Assembly: GCF_021018805.1 (NCBI RefSeq)
Contig: NC_086251.1
Coordinates: forward strand, 43,098,767 to 43,162,766
Reading direction: 5' to 3'
DNA length: 64,000 bases
From: Prinia subflava
Lineage: Eukaryota > Chordata > Aves > Passeriformes > Cisticolidae
Below the pieces are notes generated by a model. It had not been told where the DNA came from, did no database searches, and was given only the letters and a program-made list of their open reading frames with translations. Position numbers and translations under genes: made by a program. Shown here in pieces: positions 27,101 through 39,503 of the stretch (its first letter is position 1; each line of letters opens with the position of its first letter).

Positions 27101-30100
27101 GAAACCATAAACCCAAAAGATATTCACTACCACCCCCTCTCCCTAAAGAATAGCTCAAGTTTTTTTCAAGAGCACATACCTTGCACTGAGTCCAGACCTT
27201 TATGTAAAAACATACTAAAAAACTAAAGCCTGTTCTTGTATGTCTCTGCAGAGGCAGCTCCACAGCCAAGGTCTCAGCTGGAAGCTCTAATATAGGAATC
27301 AGAGTCCTTTTGTGCCTGCCGTGTTGGGGCAGTGTAAATTTACACCTGCCTCAGCTTTAGTTTAACAATTAGTAATTATGTGGTTAATTAAGGAAGGGGG
27401 GAGAGTTTCCTCCCAAATAAGGCTATTGTTAAATAAGAGAAAAACTGAGTGCTACGTGAACTGGGCATGCTATTTCTGACCTGAAAGTGTGCCACTCCAG
27501 GGTAGGCTTGTAGAATTCTCGGGGTTTCATTTGCAATGTCTTAGTGTCTTCCAGCCTCAACTTTGCTAATGCTGTGAAAATCCACTAACTTTCAAAACTT
27601 TTCTTCTCTCTTGAAAATCATGACTGGCCCAGCCACAAGCAATAGCCAAAGATCAAGTCTTTTTCCAAAGCTGCCCAGCATCAAGAAGCGTGTTCCTCTG
27701 TGGTGAACTGCACAGCTCTCCTTGGTCTAATAAAAACAACCCCATATCATCAGTATCTGGGGATGTCTTGTTTGTTCCAACTAGTGCATACACGTATTTT
27801 TCTACAGCAGAAGACAGATCAGGTCTACCTTAATACCAGCAGATACTTTTTATTGGCTTAATATAAGCTCCACCTTATCTCTTCATTAAAAAAAAAACCC
27901 AAAAAACAGCCCATAACTTTCCTGTACTGAAGAAGGAATTCAGTTTTATGGGGACAGCTCAAAGGGAGGGCATTCACTGAATGACAAAGCCCAGGGGAAG
28001 GTGAGGATTTAACAGGTATGATGAGATTTCCACTTGTTCTGGGCTGCAGATTAGAAGAAATTCAAAGCAGGCCTGCCAGTGCATAAAGAAGAAAAGGGAC
28101 CCATCCAGAGCCTGCTGCCATTCAATGACAAGCAAGAAGCATTAACCTGTATTAAGGAAGACAAAAATAAGCCTAGAGGCTTTTCTTTAAGGCCTGACAT
28201 CTGAAACCAAGGTTCTTCTAACATGATTTCCAAATATTTTTGATTTTGGCTTAGTGTCTGTTTGATGTAGCAATAAAGCAAAGCTCTCATATTTTGCATA
28301 TTCAGAGGGCTCCCAAAATACTAATGGCAGAATCTCAGTCCCATTTACTACAGTTCACAAAACTGGCAGGTCAGCCTCCTCTGGGAATCTGATAGCTATG
28401 AAATTAGCTCTATGGGAGCTGAATTCATTAGAAATTCAGCCCCTTAACATACAGAGACCATGAGATGCCTTTTCATGTACAGATGTACACATGTGTTTTA
28501 AGGTAAGGAGTAAAGGAGAGCAGTGTTTGAACATATGGTGTCCAGAATTTAAAAAAAGAAGCATTGCAAGGCAGTTTCACAAGAGTCACTTAAAAACCAA
28601 TGAAATCTGTAGGCCTTATAAACTGAGGACCAACAAAACAAACAGCAGTACCTTGTTCCCTATATGTGAGCACAGGTTCTGATAGAACCATTTGGTTTTA
28701 AGCCATAGGGTATATACTCAGTACATCCTCCCTTCACTGGCAAATTGATGCACTGTTTCTCTAAGATTGAGTCATTGTTGGTATCTCTAAGCTATTTCTC
28801 TAATTGGGTTGTGCCAGTTCCACTTATCTGGTCCTTTTTCCACACACAGCTCAGCACGTGCCCCCCAGGCAGCGCTCAGCACTGCCTGTCAGCAGTTGTC
28901 CTCTGGCCACCTGCTACAGAAGGACACAAGAGCCAGCCCGTGCCCCAGCTTCACATGAAAGCCCAGAGTGCCAGCAGTGACATGCAGGACTGAGTCCCTG
29001 CCTGGCAAGAGCTGGGCAAATGCAAGGAAGAAAAGAGATTTGCGCAAACTAATACTTTGAAAGAGAGTGGAGAAATAGCATTCCTCTTGTGCAAGCTTAA
29101 CAGAAATTCAGCAGTGCCCAGGGTCACCGAGGCCCACCTGGCAGCAGTCTCCAGACATGTGTCAGAGGATCTCTAGTGCAATATCCATTCAGAGAGCACA
29201 GTTCCAACTGCTGGGCCACTGATCATCTGACATCCTGCAGCTGCCCAGTTATTCAGAAAAAAAATCAAACCCAAACTCTGAGAAAAATGCCCATGGATCA
29301 GAATGCTGCTTAAACAACAAGGCCTACCTGTGCCTTTTGCATGAAAGGTACAGATTTGTAATTACATAAATGCACAAAGAACTGTCCAGGAATAACGTTA
29401 GACCTGAAAGAACTAGAATTCAAATACAAAACTCTGTGGTGTTAGAGGAAATAAAAAAATATTTTTAAATAAAAAAGTCATTCAAAGGAACAGCTACATT
29501 TCCCTTGCTTCCCTGAGTAATATTGAAGAGGTGATGCAGAGGAGAGATTCTCATCTTTTATGGAAATAAGTCCAAAAATCTGAATTCTTATTGTGACTGT
29601 TACCCGTATCAACTAACACGCCACAAGCAACTTCCACAGCATAACAAGATATTCAGTGAGTATTTAGCATACATCGTTTTCTGAATTACCAGTTTCCTTC
29701 AAAGACCTACAGAGCAACTTTAACACACTTTTTTCCTTCTTTAAGCAGAGGATAGACTACCAAAAAATGTCAGCTTCTATGTATCTCAAGCAAAAAACCT
29801 CAATTGTATTTGCAAATATCTATTTACAAAAGACCAAGACAGAATGTTGGCTATTGATTTTCCTACCTGGGATCTTCAAAATCTTATGACTACTCTCAAC
29901 CTTATTTATATGTAAGTGATTTTTAAAATAGATTTTGGACTAGTCAGTGTGGTCTAAGGTTTAAAGGAAAGGGCTGAGAAACAGGAAACGTGGGAGAATT
30001 GGGTTGGATGAAAGCCTGGATAAAGGCCTGTGGTTTGTTTGCATGATTTTTAGTTAATAACAAGGGAGATTGGGTGTCTCAGAAAATTCAAAAAAGGGAA

Positions 30101-30249
30101 AGGAACCTTTATCCAACAGAAAAAAAAAGCCCAAAAACTCATATGAAGGTAACTGAACTTGTAAATACTAATGGAAAGCAGTTATGTGTCTCATCACTTA
30201 AAACTGGAACAGAAAAGCCCTAGAAACTGTTCTCCAGGGAATTCTGTCT
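24151..30249. other. Intergenic DNA, no gene recognised
   Basis: This is AT-rich sequence without recognisable exons. Short A runs occur near 26939 and 27888. A GC-richer patch at about 28840-29000 carries no recognisable frame or repeat. Confidence 0.55.
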
Positions 30250-31017
30250 AGAATCAGAGAATCATAGAAGTGTTGTAAGGGACTGCAGAGATCATCCAGT
30301 CCCAAATGCCACTGCCATGGGCAGGGACACCTCCCACTAGATCTAATTCAGCCTTGAACATTGCCAAGTTTGGGGCATCCACAACCTCCCTGGGCAACCT
30401 GTTTCAGCGCCTCATAGTGAAGATTTTCTTCCTAACACTAGCCTAAATCTCCCCTCCTTCAGTTTGCACCCATTGCTCCTCGTTCTGTCACTCCAGTTCC
30501 TGACAAAGAGTCCCTCTCCAGCTTCCTGGTAGGCCCCCTCCAGAAAACTGGAATGCTGCTATGAGGTGTCTATGCAACCTTCTTTTTTCCAGGGTGAACA
30601 GCCCTAACTTTCTCATCCTGTCTTCATAGGGGAAGAGCTCCTGTCCTCTTACCACCTGCATGACACTCCTGTGGACTTGCTCCAAGGTCCATGTCCTTCC
30701 TATTGGAGGCACCAGAACTCAATGCAGCACTCCAGGTGTGGTCTCCCAAGAGCAGAGGAGCAGAGTCACCTCTGTTGTCCTGCTGGTCACGACTCTGCTG
30801 ATGCAGCCCAGGATTGGCTTGGCTTTCCAGGCTGTGAGCACACACCGATGCCTCAGGTTGAGTTTTTCATCAGCCATCACCTCAAAGCCTTTTTCCACTG
30901 GCCTGCTCTCAATCACTTCTCTGCCCAGCCTGTAGGTTTGTATTGGGGTTGCTGTGACCCAGTTTCAGGACCTTGCACTTTGCATTGTTGAACTTCATAA
31001 GGTTTGCATCTGCCCAC
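30250..31017 (-). mobile_element. CR1 LINE fragment (3' part), interrupted
   Basis: The plus strand reads as the reverse complement of an avian CR1 retrotransposon. Its 3' end lies at 30250 and carries two 8-bp terminal units (AGAATCAG, AGAATCAT), diagnostic of CR1 in place of a poly(A) tail. Recognisable CR1 text includes the passages reading GGACTGCAGAGATCATCCAG and CCTCCCTGGGCAACCTGTT. Reading frames are broken, so it is an old 5'-truncated copy. It breaks at 31017, where an LTR has inserted, and resumes at 31519. Confidence 0.93.
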
Positions 31018-31512
31018 TGTGGTAATCTGTTTAAGTGGTTTATCCCTTTGTTCCCTGTTGATGGTTTTGTCCTTATGCTAATCAGTTGAAAGTGTTCTTT
31101 TACTCCACTCTCTGTCCATCACCCTAAGCCTCTCCTGAAGTTCTAGAGAGTTCTCCCCAGTTCAGTATCCTATAGGCTGATTTGCCCTGACCACACCCCT
31201 TTAGTGCTCTGATTAGTCCATCCCCATGTCATGTATTCCCTCCCTCAACCCCTTATGTTATGGATTGGTTCAGTAGTGTATCTAAATGTGTGTACCACCC
31301 CTGTTTAAAAGGCTGTGCAAGCATTTGTTCTGTGCCTGTGTTGCCTGATCCCCTTTGGACAATAAGGTTGTTCCGGAATCATCAGCACACGGGTCCTGCG
31401 CAATCCTTTACTAGTCCTCTGCCGTGGCTGCACCACCTGTGGTTGTCGAGGACTTTATCACTCCTATCTCTCCTCTGGGAGCTAGCCAGGAGTGTGAGGG
31501 AAGGCAGTGATA
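31018..31512 (+). mobile_element. Solo LTR of an endogenous retrovirus
   Basis: A 495-bp block unlike CR1 interrupts the CR1 sequence exactly. It is flanked on both sides by GCCCAC (31012-31017 and 31513-31518), a 6-bp target site duplication. It begins TGTGGT and ends GTGATA, so the 3' end shows TA where CA is expected, consistent with one C-to-T change. A TATA-like TTTAAAA lies at 31304-31310 and a poly(A)-signal-like AATAAG at 31361-31366, giving plus-strand orientation. No viral gene is present, so it looks like a solo LTR left by recombination. Six-bp duplications are typical of ERV-K-like elements; the family name is not determined. Confidence 0.82.
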
Positions 31513-31518
31513 GCCCAC

Positions 31519-31775
31519 CTCCCAAGCATGTCAAGCCCCCTCTGGATGGCACCTCTTCCCTCTGATGTGTCAGCTGCAGCACTCACCCAGCTGCTGTCAG
31601 CAAACTTACTGAGGGTGCACTCAGTCCCACCAGAGATACTGAACAGTGTTGGCCCAGTACCAACCCCTGAGGGACTCCACTTGTCACTGGTCTCTACATA
31701 GACAAGGAGCCATTGCCCACAAGCCTTAGTGTGAGGCTATCCAGCCAGTTCTTCATCCAAGTATTCCTGTGTCAC
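31519..31775 (-). mobile_element. CR1 LINE fragment, continuation beyond the LTR
   Basis: CR1 text resumes with CAAGCCCCCTCTGGATGGCA, then the CR1 passage around CAAACTTACTGAGGGTGCAC and the stretch around CTATCCAGCCAGTTCTTCAT. The match fades near 31775, so the upper boundary is approximate. With 30250-31017 it forms one element of about 1.03 kb. Confidence 0.85.
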
Positions 31776-34417
31776 TTTGCAACAGGATGTCCTAGAAGGG
31801 CTGGACCTGTGACTGCAGCAGTGTTGGAACAATATGAACAAAAATCAGTCAGCTCAGTGTTCTTGTCCTCTCACTGATACAAACCAATGACACAAAAAAA
31901 AAAAAAAAACCACCTGTACAAAATCCTTTTAATGTATTATGGAAACAGTAAAACCAGTTCTTTTACTGTTTTCTCTAACCTGCTCTTCTGTGTGGATAGG
32001 TGTATGAGGTTTAATGTGCTTTGTAATGGTTAACCGACTTAGGGCACGTTCAGATATTGTTTTGTGTGTGTGTGTGCATAAAGGTCTTATCTTTTGACAA
32101 ATGCTTGGAGAGCTGCCCATTATAAAGGCAATGATTTTTTTTAAAGGAGACACTCCAAAGATTTAGGAATAAGTCTGCAGGAATATGACATTCAATTATT
32201 TAAGGTAAAGAAAAGGCTAATTTTTTAAACATTCTACCGTTGCACTGCTGATCTCAAGACTGTCTCTCTTCAGTTCTCTCTTGCCTACCCTCCTCCTACA
32301 GACTGCAGACCAACACAAGCTCCAAGCAGCTGAAGGCAAGAACAAGGCACATAAAGCTATGGCATTTTGATGACTGCTGCCAATAAAGTTCATCTGTTTT
32401 CTGCCTTTTTCTTACCCTTTTTTCTGAATATTATCTCAGTGCCCACAATTTAAATTAAATTTTAAATTGTTTAAAGGTTCGGACAAACTTTTTGCAAAAA
32501 TAGTAAAAATAATCAAATTGTTTACTTCTCACTGAAATGTAATTATTTAATGCTAGCTTACTAATTATGTTAGTATGGTTGATTAACCACTAAAATATTG
32601 TTGCTTAAACTTCAGACTTTCTATTGTTACATAGTTAAACTTATGATAATGTCAGATGAGTTTTCTGAAAATTTTGTGGTTTACAGCTTATTTGTCTTAA
32701 CTTTGTCACAATTACCTGGTTTTTTGTTGTCTAAAATGTCAGTGTACAATGCCCTCCTTAAATATTACACTTAGAGTGTGTATAGTGTAAAGACACACTT
32801 GTCAAACTACGTTCAGCTGGGGTAACAATCATGTAAGCCTGTAGGCTTCCTGTGTACCACTGGAGCCAGAGTTCATGGATTCTCATGAAGGAGACATACA
32901 TTTAGGATTTTCCTTTCTTTCATTCATTCCTTCATATTCTGGCAAATTTGCCTATATAGGGATGCGGGAGAACACAGAAGGAAAAAAATTAAAGTTAGTT
33001 TCTGCAATATTCTACGGAAATAACTAGATAGATAGGCATAATGAAAGTTTGGCTGGCCACAAGGTTGATTTCACCCACTGCAAGAAAAATCTTCTGAAAA
33101 TAGAGACACACTGTGTGGCACATATTTTCCTTTAACATGCTCTGACTTCTTATGGAATACTTCCTTTAAAGAAGTCATCCCCCATGTTCATCAACGCCTT
33201 TATCCTTATGATTAGAAAACTGATGAAGTCCTAGCCTGTGGAAAGTACTATTACACTTTGCATTATGTGGTTGCTTTCTCAGAAAAAAATATTCATCTGC
33301 AGGTATTCAACAGCTTACCTGAGAGTTATTTTTCCTGAAGATTTCTACTTCAGAGTTTTTATGCACAATATATCAGGTGAAAAATGTCAGTCATGCTTGG
33401 TATGGCCATCTCCTTTTGTTTAAGTGTGATCATGTCTTCCTTTTTCACCATGGGAAAAATTCACGTCTGTGTTCTCTGTGTGGATATATCTCTATTCTTT
33501 ACCACATTCTGAAATAGCACTGTAAAATGTCTTGACATTTTCCACAAAACAAAAAAAAACCAATGACAAAACCCCAACAACTTTGGAAAGAGTTCATGGC
33601 TGGAATGTTTCTGGGGAGAAGGAATTCACAGAAGATTATGTTTCAAAAGAGAGTAATGAATAATGGAAAGTATGAACTGTGAAGTCTTATTATATCAGTT
33701 GTATTTAGGTTAACCACATGTAATTTTTTTAAGTCCATAAATGCTTAAGAAATTTTAATCACATGATGGCCTTCTTTGTAAACTTCCATACTGCCCTGGA
33801 GACACTGATTATTGCATTCTGTTGTGACTCTGATTCAGGCATCTCTGATTCAGGCTGCCAGGAGTCAGAAAACAAACTAAGTAGTATGTAATGACTACAT
33901 TTCTGATAGAGGTATCCTCAGGACACTCTTTTAACACACTAAGATATGAAAGATAAAAAGAGGGTGATATAAAGCAGTCTTTAAGTTTGAAAAGTAGCAC
34001 TATTTTCCTTCATTCTGTTAACACTAAAAATTACATAGTCTAAGCACACTTACACACTTAACAGGAATATACTTTCTTTTTGTTGCCCACTATATTCAAA
34101 ATAGGTATTCCAACAAATGTACACAAAACCTTTAAGATAGTATGTGAAAACCTTTTTCCTTAAAAAAAATACTACTATTACTTCTGAATTTTTCTTCAAA
34201 ATTCAAGTGTCACCAACTTTACATACACAGCAGTTATTGTTCTCCAAATATCAGAAGTAAACCTGCACGCATGTTACATCTTGATTATATATATTTTTTT
34301 TTCAAATTGAATTCTTTATTGCATGTCAATGAAAATATAAGTCAACAGTAAACTCGAAGCAACATCAAAGTATCACCATCTGTTTTTTTCTTCTATTGAC
34401 AAGACAAAGTGGTTTAA

Positions 34418-34457
34418 GATACATTTAATCAGAGCATAATCAGTGATTAAATGTATC
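34418..34457. repeat. Perfect 14-bp inverted repeat
   Basis: The arms GATACATTTAATCA (34418-34431) and TGATTAAATGTATC (34444-34457) are exact reverse complements around a 12-nt loop. Pairing stops outside the arms, so the stem is shorter than that of a typical microRNA precursor. Confidence 0.9.
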
Positions 34458-36402
34458 ATGAGTGACAACATATGGTAGTAGTCACAATTTAAAAAACAGT
34501 TACTTGGGTTCCTATTTATCTGTCAAGTGAACTGGTTTATCTGCTGATCATAAATGAATGTCAGATGTAATCTAATGGCTTTTTAATAGAAGGAAGCTTG
34601 ACAAAATACTGACAGATGGTATTCTAGGTGATGATCCAGACTGCAGTAATCTCAGTAATGACTTATCTATTTACCTGGCCCCAAACAAAGAAAGGAGGAG
34701 GAGGGAGGGGCCACAAAAAGAATCAAGTAGCCTGAGCTGCTCTGGCATTGTAAATGTTCAAATCACTGAAGCAGCACATTCACTTCTGTAGTGGGAGAAA
34801 ATATGAAATTGATTAAAAGAGTATAAACGCAACAGGAAGATCCTCCTCCTCCGCAGTCAGTTTGGGAATGGAAACTTACCTAGTTCTCATGGACTTTTTT
34901 CCCCTCTTGTTGCTCTGAAGTGGTCAGTTGAGAGGAAATTCTGTCCTTTAAAGAAAAACATCTCATCGCACCACTGGGCCACCCCAGCAGGCTTTTTCTC
35001 AAGGAGTGGTGATCCACTCCAAAACAGAGGCAGTAATATGAAGGAATGCTTTAGAAGCCACAAAGCACTGCCATAAACCTAATTTACACACTGTCACACC
35101 ATGTGGCCTGAAAATCTTTCTTTTGCATCACACTGACATTGATCTTGATACAGGACAATAAATATTTTTCTGCTCCCCTTAACAACTCAAGAGAAAAAAC
35201 TCTAAGCAGCCATGATGAACTTTAACAAGCATCTCCTGACTTTGTCACAGTTGTGTTTTCTGAAACCTGAAAAAAAATACTTGTGTCTTGCAAATTCCTT
35301 TTCAGATACTGAAAGTTCCACTGAAGTTAGAATTTGATGTTCTAAGTAAATACAGGTGGAAGCTTCATGAAGATTTTCATACATAACTAAACAGATAATA
35401 AGAAAACTCTTCACATTAAATGGCAAGTCCCATTGGAATAAAAAAATCTGTAGAACTTTTCTTCTCTCCAACCTCACCTACTGTATACTTCCACTGCTGA
35501 AAATAGTGCTGGGAAACTTGTTGATCTGTTGACTTGAAAATATCCATCCCAATAAAAACTAGGATAACCTGAACTTCAGCTCAGCACCAGGGTCACACAG
35601 AGTAAATTAAGAGGTCACTACAATGTACTCAGGAGGAGTTGGGTGTGATACTGGACTGCTTGCCATGGTATTGGACAACAGGGAAGCAGCATTGTACTGA
35701 GGTATACAGGTGTTTGTGACAGGCAGTAGAAATATCCTGAGAAAATAGCTCTAATGTTTACATGCACTTTCAGTCAGGCATCCAGCCTAGCTGTTATCAA
35801 ACTACTCTGTAGTAGAGATGTACTTCTGTTTTTCAGGTGCTTTGAGAAGCACGGGTGACAAAATTTTGTTATTTTCCCTTAGGTGTGTTCAGTCTTTACA
35901 TGAACTACTGTGGACAGCTTTAGCACTGCTGTTCAGCCCGTCTGAGGATCTGCAAGGATCATTTAGGTGCCAATTTCTGCAGCTAGCAAAAATCTGCTTC
36001 TCCTTCCATAGCAGCATCAGCTACAAGATTTCCTTTCTCATGAAGCAAGTGATTTTAATTTCCAAGTATAGTCTAGAATTTCTGATTTGGAATGATTGGT
36101 CTAATTTCTTGTGAATTTCTGAGAAAACCTCAGAAAGATTTGTCTCACAAGACATCTGCTCAAGTCTAATGTATGAGAGTCACTGTGCTCAGACCCTCAC
36201 TCTGCGTGAGGCTGGAGAGTTGTGAGTTCTTACAAAAGGTTGGCACATGTATGGAAATAGAAACTCTGGTAGCTAGGGCTGAGCTGAAAACATGTATATT
36301 CACTCCCAGTCTGCAGAAAGCTTTTTTGTGTTGTTATAATCTGTCCAGAAAGCCAGTTTTAGCTCTGCAGGCTGGCATGCAAAAAATTATGTTTCAGAAT
36401 AA

Positions 36403-36425
36403 GTGCACATGCAGATGATGTGCAC
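36403..36425. repeat. Perfect 8-bp inverted repeat
   Basis: GTGCACAT (36403-36410) and ATGTGCAC (36418-36425) flank a 7-nt loop. The role is unknown. Confidence 0.85.
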
Positions 36426-38284
36426 TGAGAATACACAGATAAACAGAACAAAATACTGTATTCCCCCATATCTCACTTGACCTTCTGACAACTGATGTCC
36501 TGACATCACACTTGAAATGAAGACCTCAGCCACTCTGTAGCCTTAAGTAACCTCCAAAAACTAAAGACTGAAATGAGGGAAACATCCCCAATGATGTGAC
36601 AGGTTCAAGAAATATGGGAAATCAGGTGCAGGAAGGATATAAGGAATAAAGAACTGTGTTACGACATCAAAACCTGATCAATTCCTAAAGATAAGGCTTT
36701 TTTAAAAAGTTTCCTTTTACCTGCACACTTAACCAATACCTAAGTCACAGTAGCTTTTCTATGGAAAACAAGAATATACATATTGAAAATATGGGAAATA
36801 CTGACTTTAAAAGAGCATTTTTCCTGCTTACTACCTCTTTAATTCTATATAACAGGCACTTAGAGACAACTAAAACTTTTGATATATTCATGTTTCATAT
36901 ATATGACCTAAATTGGATTATTCTTCTCTAGTCAAGTCACAAAACAAGGCTTCCAAATCCTTAGGCCTTAAGGATTCAAACAGATTCCCATTCAATGTGT
37001 TCCCATTTCACATTAGCCCTCTAAGACATATTTAAGCTCATTGATTCTCTAACATGAACATTAGAAGCACACAGGCATATACAATGAGTTGACTTGCCTG
37101 TAATCAAAGTTTTTATCCAAGATGTAGGTCCTTTGTTTGAGGGTTATATTTGGGTAAGGTTTATTATGCCGCAGAAATTCTCTGCTAGATAGTAAGATCT
37201 TGAGATACAGCTCCATAGATAATCTATTTTCTTTTTTGCTTGTTTGTTTGTTTCTACCATGTATATCATCTATTCCATAAAAAACCAAAATACTCTCACA
37301 AATATTTAGGAGTATCCAGTCTAATTTTTGTTAACAAGTTATTTATTAATGTTCTTATTTTCTAATAAAACTGTTATTTTCTCACATCTGCCTTCACCTG
37401 ATTTACGCAGCTGTGAAATAGGAAGCAAAACCTGAAGGGTATTTTTATTTCTTCCAGAGTACTGAGTAGCTCCATATAGCAACAACTGATATAATGCTCA
37501 TAATCACTAACAGCCAAACTACAGGAAAATTCTCACAACTCAAAACTCTCCTTTCAGTACTTTTGGGGTTTATTTTTGTGATGTGAACTAGATAATCCAG
37601 AGAGTTATTTATTTTATAGTTTCAAGGCCTGTAAAGTATACTGTAATGAACAGTTCTGTTTGGGGAGCTAGGATATAACCTCTTTCATGGTCTTCCTTTT
37701 GGTGGTTTGTTTTGTTCTTTCTCACCTATATTCACAAGCAGTTTTTAGATGTAGGGTACTATAAAACTTATTGTAACAAAAGATGGCAAAGAAGAGGGAA
37801 TTTCTAACATACAGTTAAATCACAAAGCGAATTTGTTTAAGAAGTTGCTGTACATTTTTCATTTGATTTTTTTTTCTTGTAGCAGCTATTCAACTGTGGT
37901 TTAAATTTTATTTTTGATCTTTTGCCTGTACATTGAAATGAGAGTGGCATTTATATCTGATACATTGATAACCAATTTGCCCAAGCTTCATGTGCTCTAT
38001 ACAGCTTGGCATGCTTTCTTCAAGTACTTTTTTTTTGAACAGTGCAAATCTGTGCAGACTCAACTACTGTCCTTGTAGCTCTCTGTTTCCCTCCCCTTTA
38101 CCTCTCCAAAAAGTTGAGAGTAGTCAGATAGTAAATTATCTCCACCACTTAAAAGGGACTTTGCTTGTATTGTTTAAGATCTAGTCAGGGTGGCATAAGC
38201 TTTTGTATTAAATATAGTTCTAGGTTTCCTTGGTCAAATATCAAGATTCCACCGTGTATTAGTAATCAGAATAAAACACAGAAG

Positions 38285-38310
38285 AGGTATATTTTCCTTT
38301 ATCATTTATT
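38285..38310 (-). terminator. DIO2: DIO2 polyadenylation signal and likely cleavage region
   Basis: AATAAA lies on the minus strand at 38310-38305, about 210 nt beyond the SECIS. Downstream, at about 38285-38265, the strand is T/GT-rich (CTTCTGTGTTTTATTCTG), as expected of a downstream element. Cleavage is expected near 38285-38295. Confidence 0.75.
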
Positions 38311-38520
38311 AAAATACAAGAAAAACAAATCTAGAAAGCACATTTCATGGAGCACCATATTGTAACAAAATTTTGCTGGCTCTCCTGCAGTGTATTTTTG
38401 ACATTTAAACAATGACACACACATAGTACACACAGGCACCTACACCACGGTGATCTTATAAACAGACCCAAAGAGATGCCTCTTTCGAATACAGACACAC
38501 TAAGGTGCACAGAGGAGTCC

Positions 38521-38587
38521 AGTGTGGGGGCATCTGAACACTAACTGAGCTAATCACTCTTTTGTTAGTGATCTTCATAGACACACA
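38521..38587 (-). promoter_or_regulatory. DIO2: SECIS element (form 2) of DIO2
   Basis: This 3' UTR element directs selenocysteine insertion at UGA through SBP2 and the Sec-specific elongation factor. On the minus strand ATGA (38578-38575) begins the non-Watson-Crick quartet, and its partner AGAT (38535-38532) supplies the 3' GA, giving U.U, A.G and G.A pairs. The stem pairs CACTAAC (38570-38564) with GTTAGTG (38545-38539), extended by AG/UC pairs. Eleven nucleotides after ATGA comes the unpaired AAAA (38563-38560). A short GAG/CTC pairing in the 18-nt apical loop makes it form 2. Helix I can form from GTGTG (38586-38582) and CACAC (38526-38522). It lies about 4.81 kb from the catalytic UGA, matching the chicken spacing of about 4.8 kb that I recall. 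Confidence 0.93.
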
Positions 38588-39480
38588 AGCTTCCCCTGTC
38601 TCACCCCAGTCTCTCTTCACTGAAGACTCCAAGCTGGGCCCAACTGATCATGGATTTGTCACAGACATGGTGTCGAGTTGTACAAAACTGGCCAATGTTC
38701 CCTACCTGACACCTCTTATTGCTTTGGTTATAGTACTGAATGAAAGTCTTAAAAACTCATAAATCTATACTCCACATCACAGAAAAGACACTTTCACACA
38801 TGCAGAAACATAACTTCCCTCCGCACATACCTGGATGCATAGCACAAATACCTTTTTGATAAGTGTTGTAGGTTTCCCCACCAAGATCACCTTCCTAAAA
38901 ATCACTGCATTTTGTTTTACAAAGTGTTCACACAGTTGTTCAACAACATATTTCATCATATATTTTCTTCTTTTTGATATAAACGGCATATTTTCCTGCT
39001 GCCTTAACTTTATGTCATTGTCTACACAAGGAAAGAGCAAAATGCTATAGTTTCTCATCTGCACAAAATGTTTTACATTCCTTTTATACATTGCTAAATA
39101 CAGCTGCTAAGCACAGAACAATGTAGTAGGATAGCCCAGAATAGCTTTTTACGTCAAAATGACAAACACTGGAAGTTTCCCATACTAATGCTGAGACACA
39201 GTATTGGGGTCTCTCTTATATACAGTAGCCTTCCAGAATGCTGATTTCAGGGACCTCTTTTGTGAGCTGTTGCTCAACATGTATGTCACACTGGAGCACC
39301 TCAAGTAACGTGGTATAGTGCCCTGACACAGTGAGAATGAGACAGGAGCAAATCCAGTCCCACAGCAGACTAGACAAGGCTAGCAAGGTTGTAAAACCTC
39401 TACCTGGACCCGAAACAACTGTTACAAAAATGTGGGGTATCTGACATATGGCCACTTTATTATCAGTTGAGGACAATGCA

Positions 39481-39503
39481 TGACATTTTCATTTAAAATG
39501 TCA
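39481..39503 (-). repeat. 9-bp perfect hairpin in the DIO2 3' UTR
   Basis: TGACATTTT (39481-39489) and AAAATGTCA (39495-39503) are exact reverse complements around a 5-nt loop. It lacks SECIS features. It may be a local structure in the 3' UTR. Confidence 0.85.

Larger units (their letters stand above)
31776..38280. other. Intergenic DNA downstream of DIO2
   Basis: No coding exon is recognised. An A-run of about 17 lies near 31894 and a short TG run near 32063. Two perfect inverted repeats stand out, at 34418-34457 and 36403-36425. The rest is AT-rich unique-looking sequence up to the DIO2 poly(A) region. Confidence 0.55.

Noticed and set aside
30624..30991. Open frames inside the CR1 segment
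   Set aside because: They are chance frames in a decayed LINE, not host genes.
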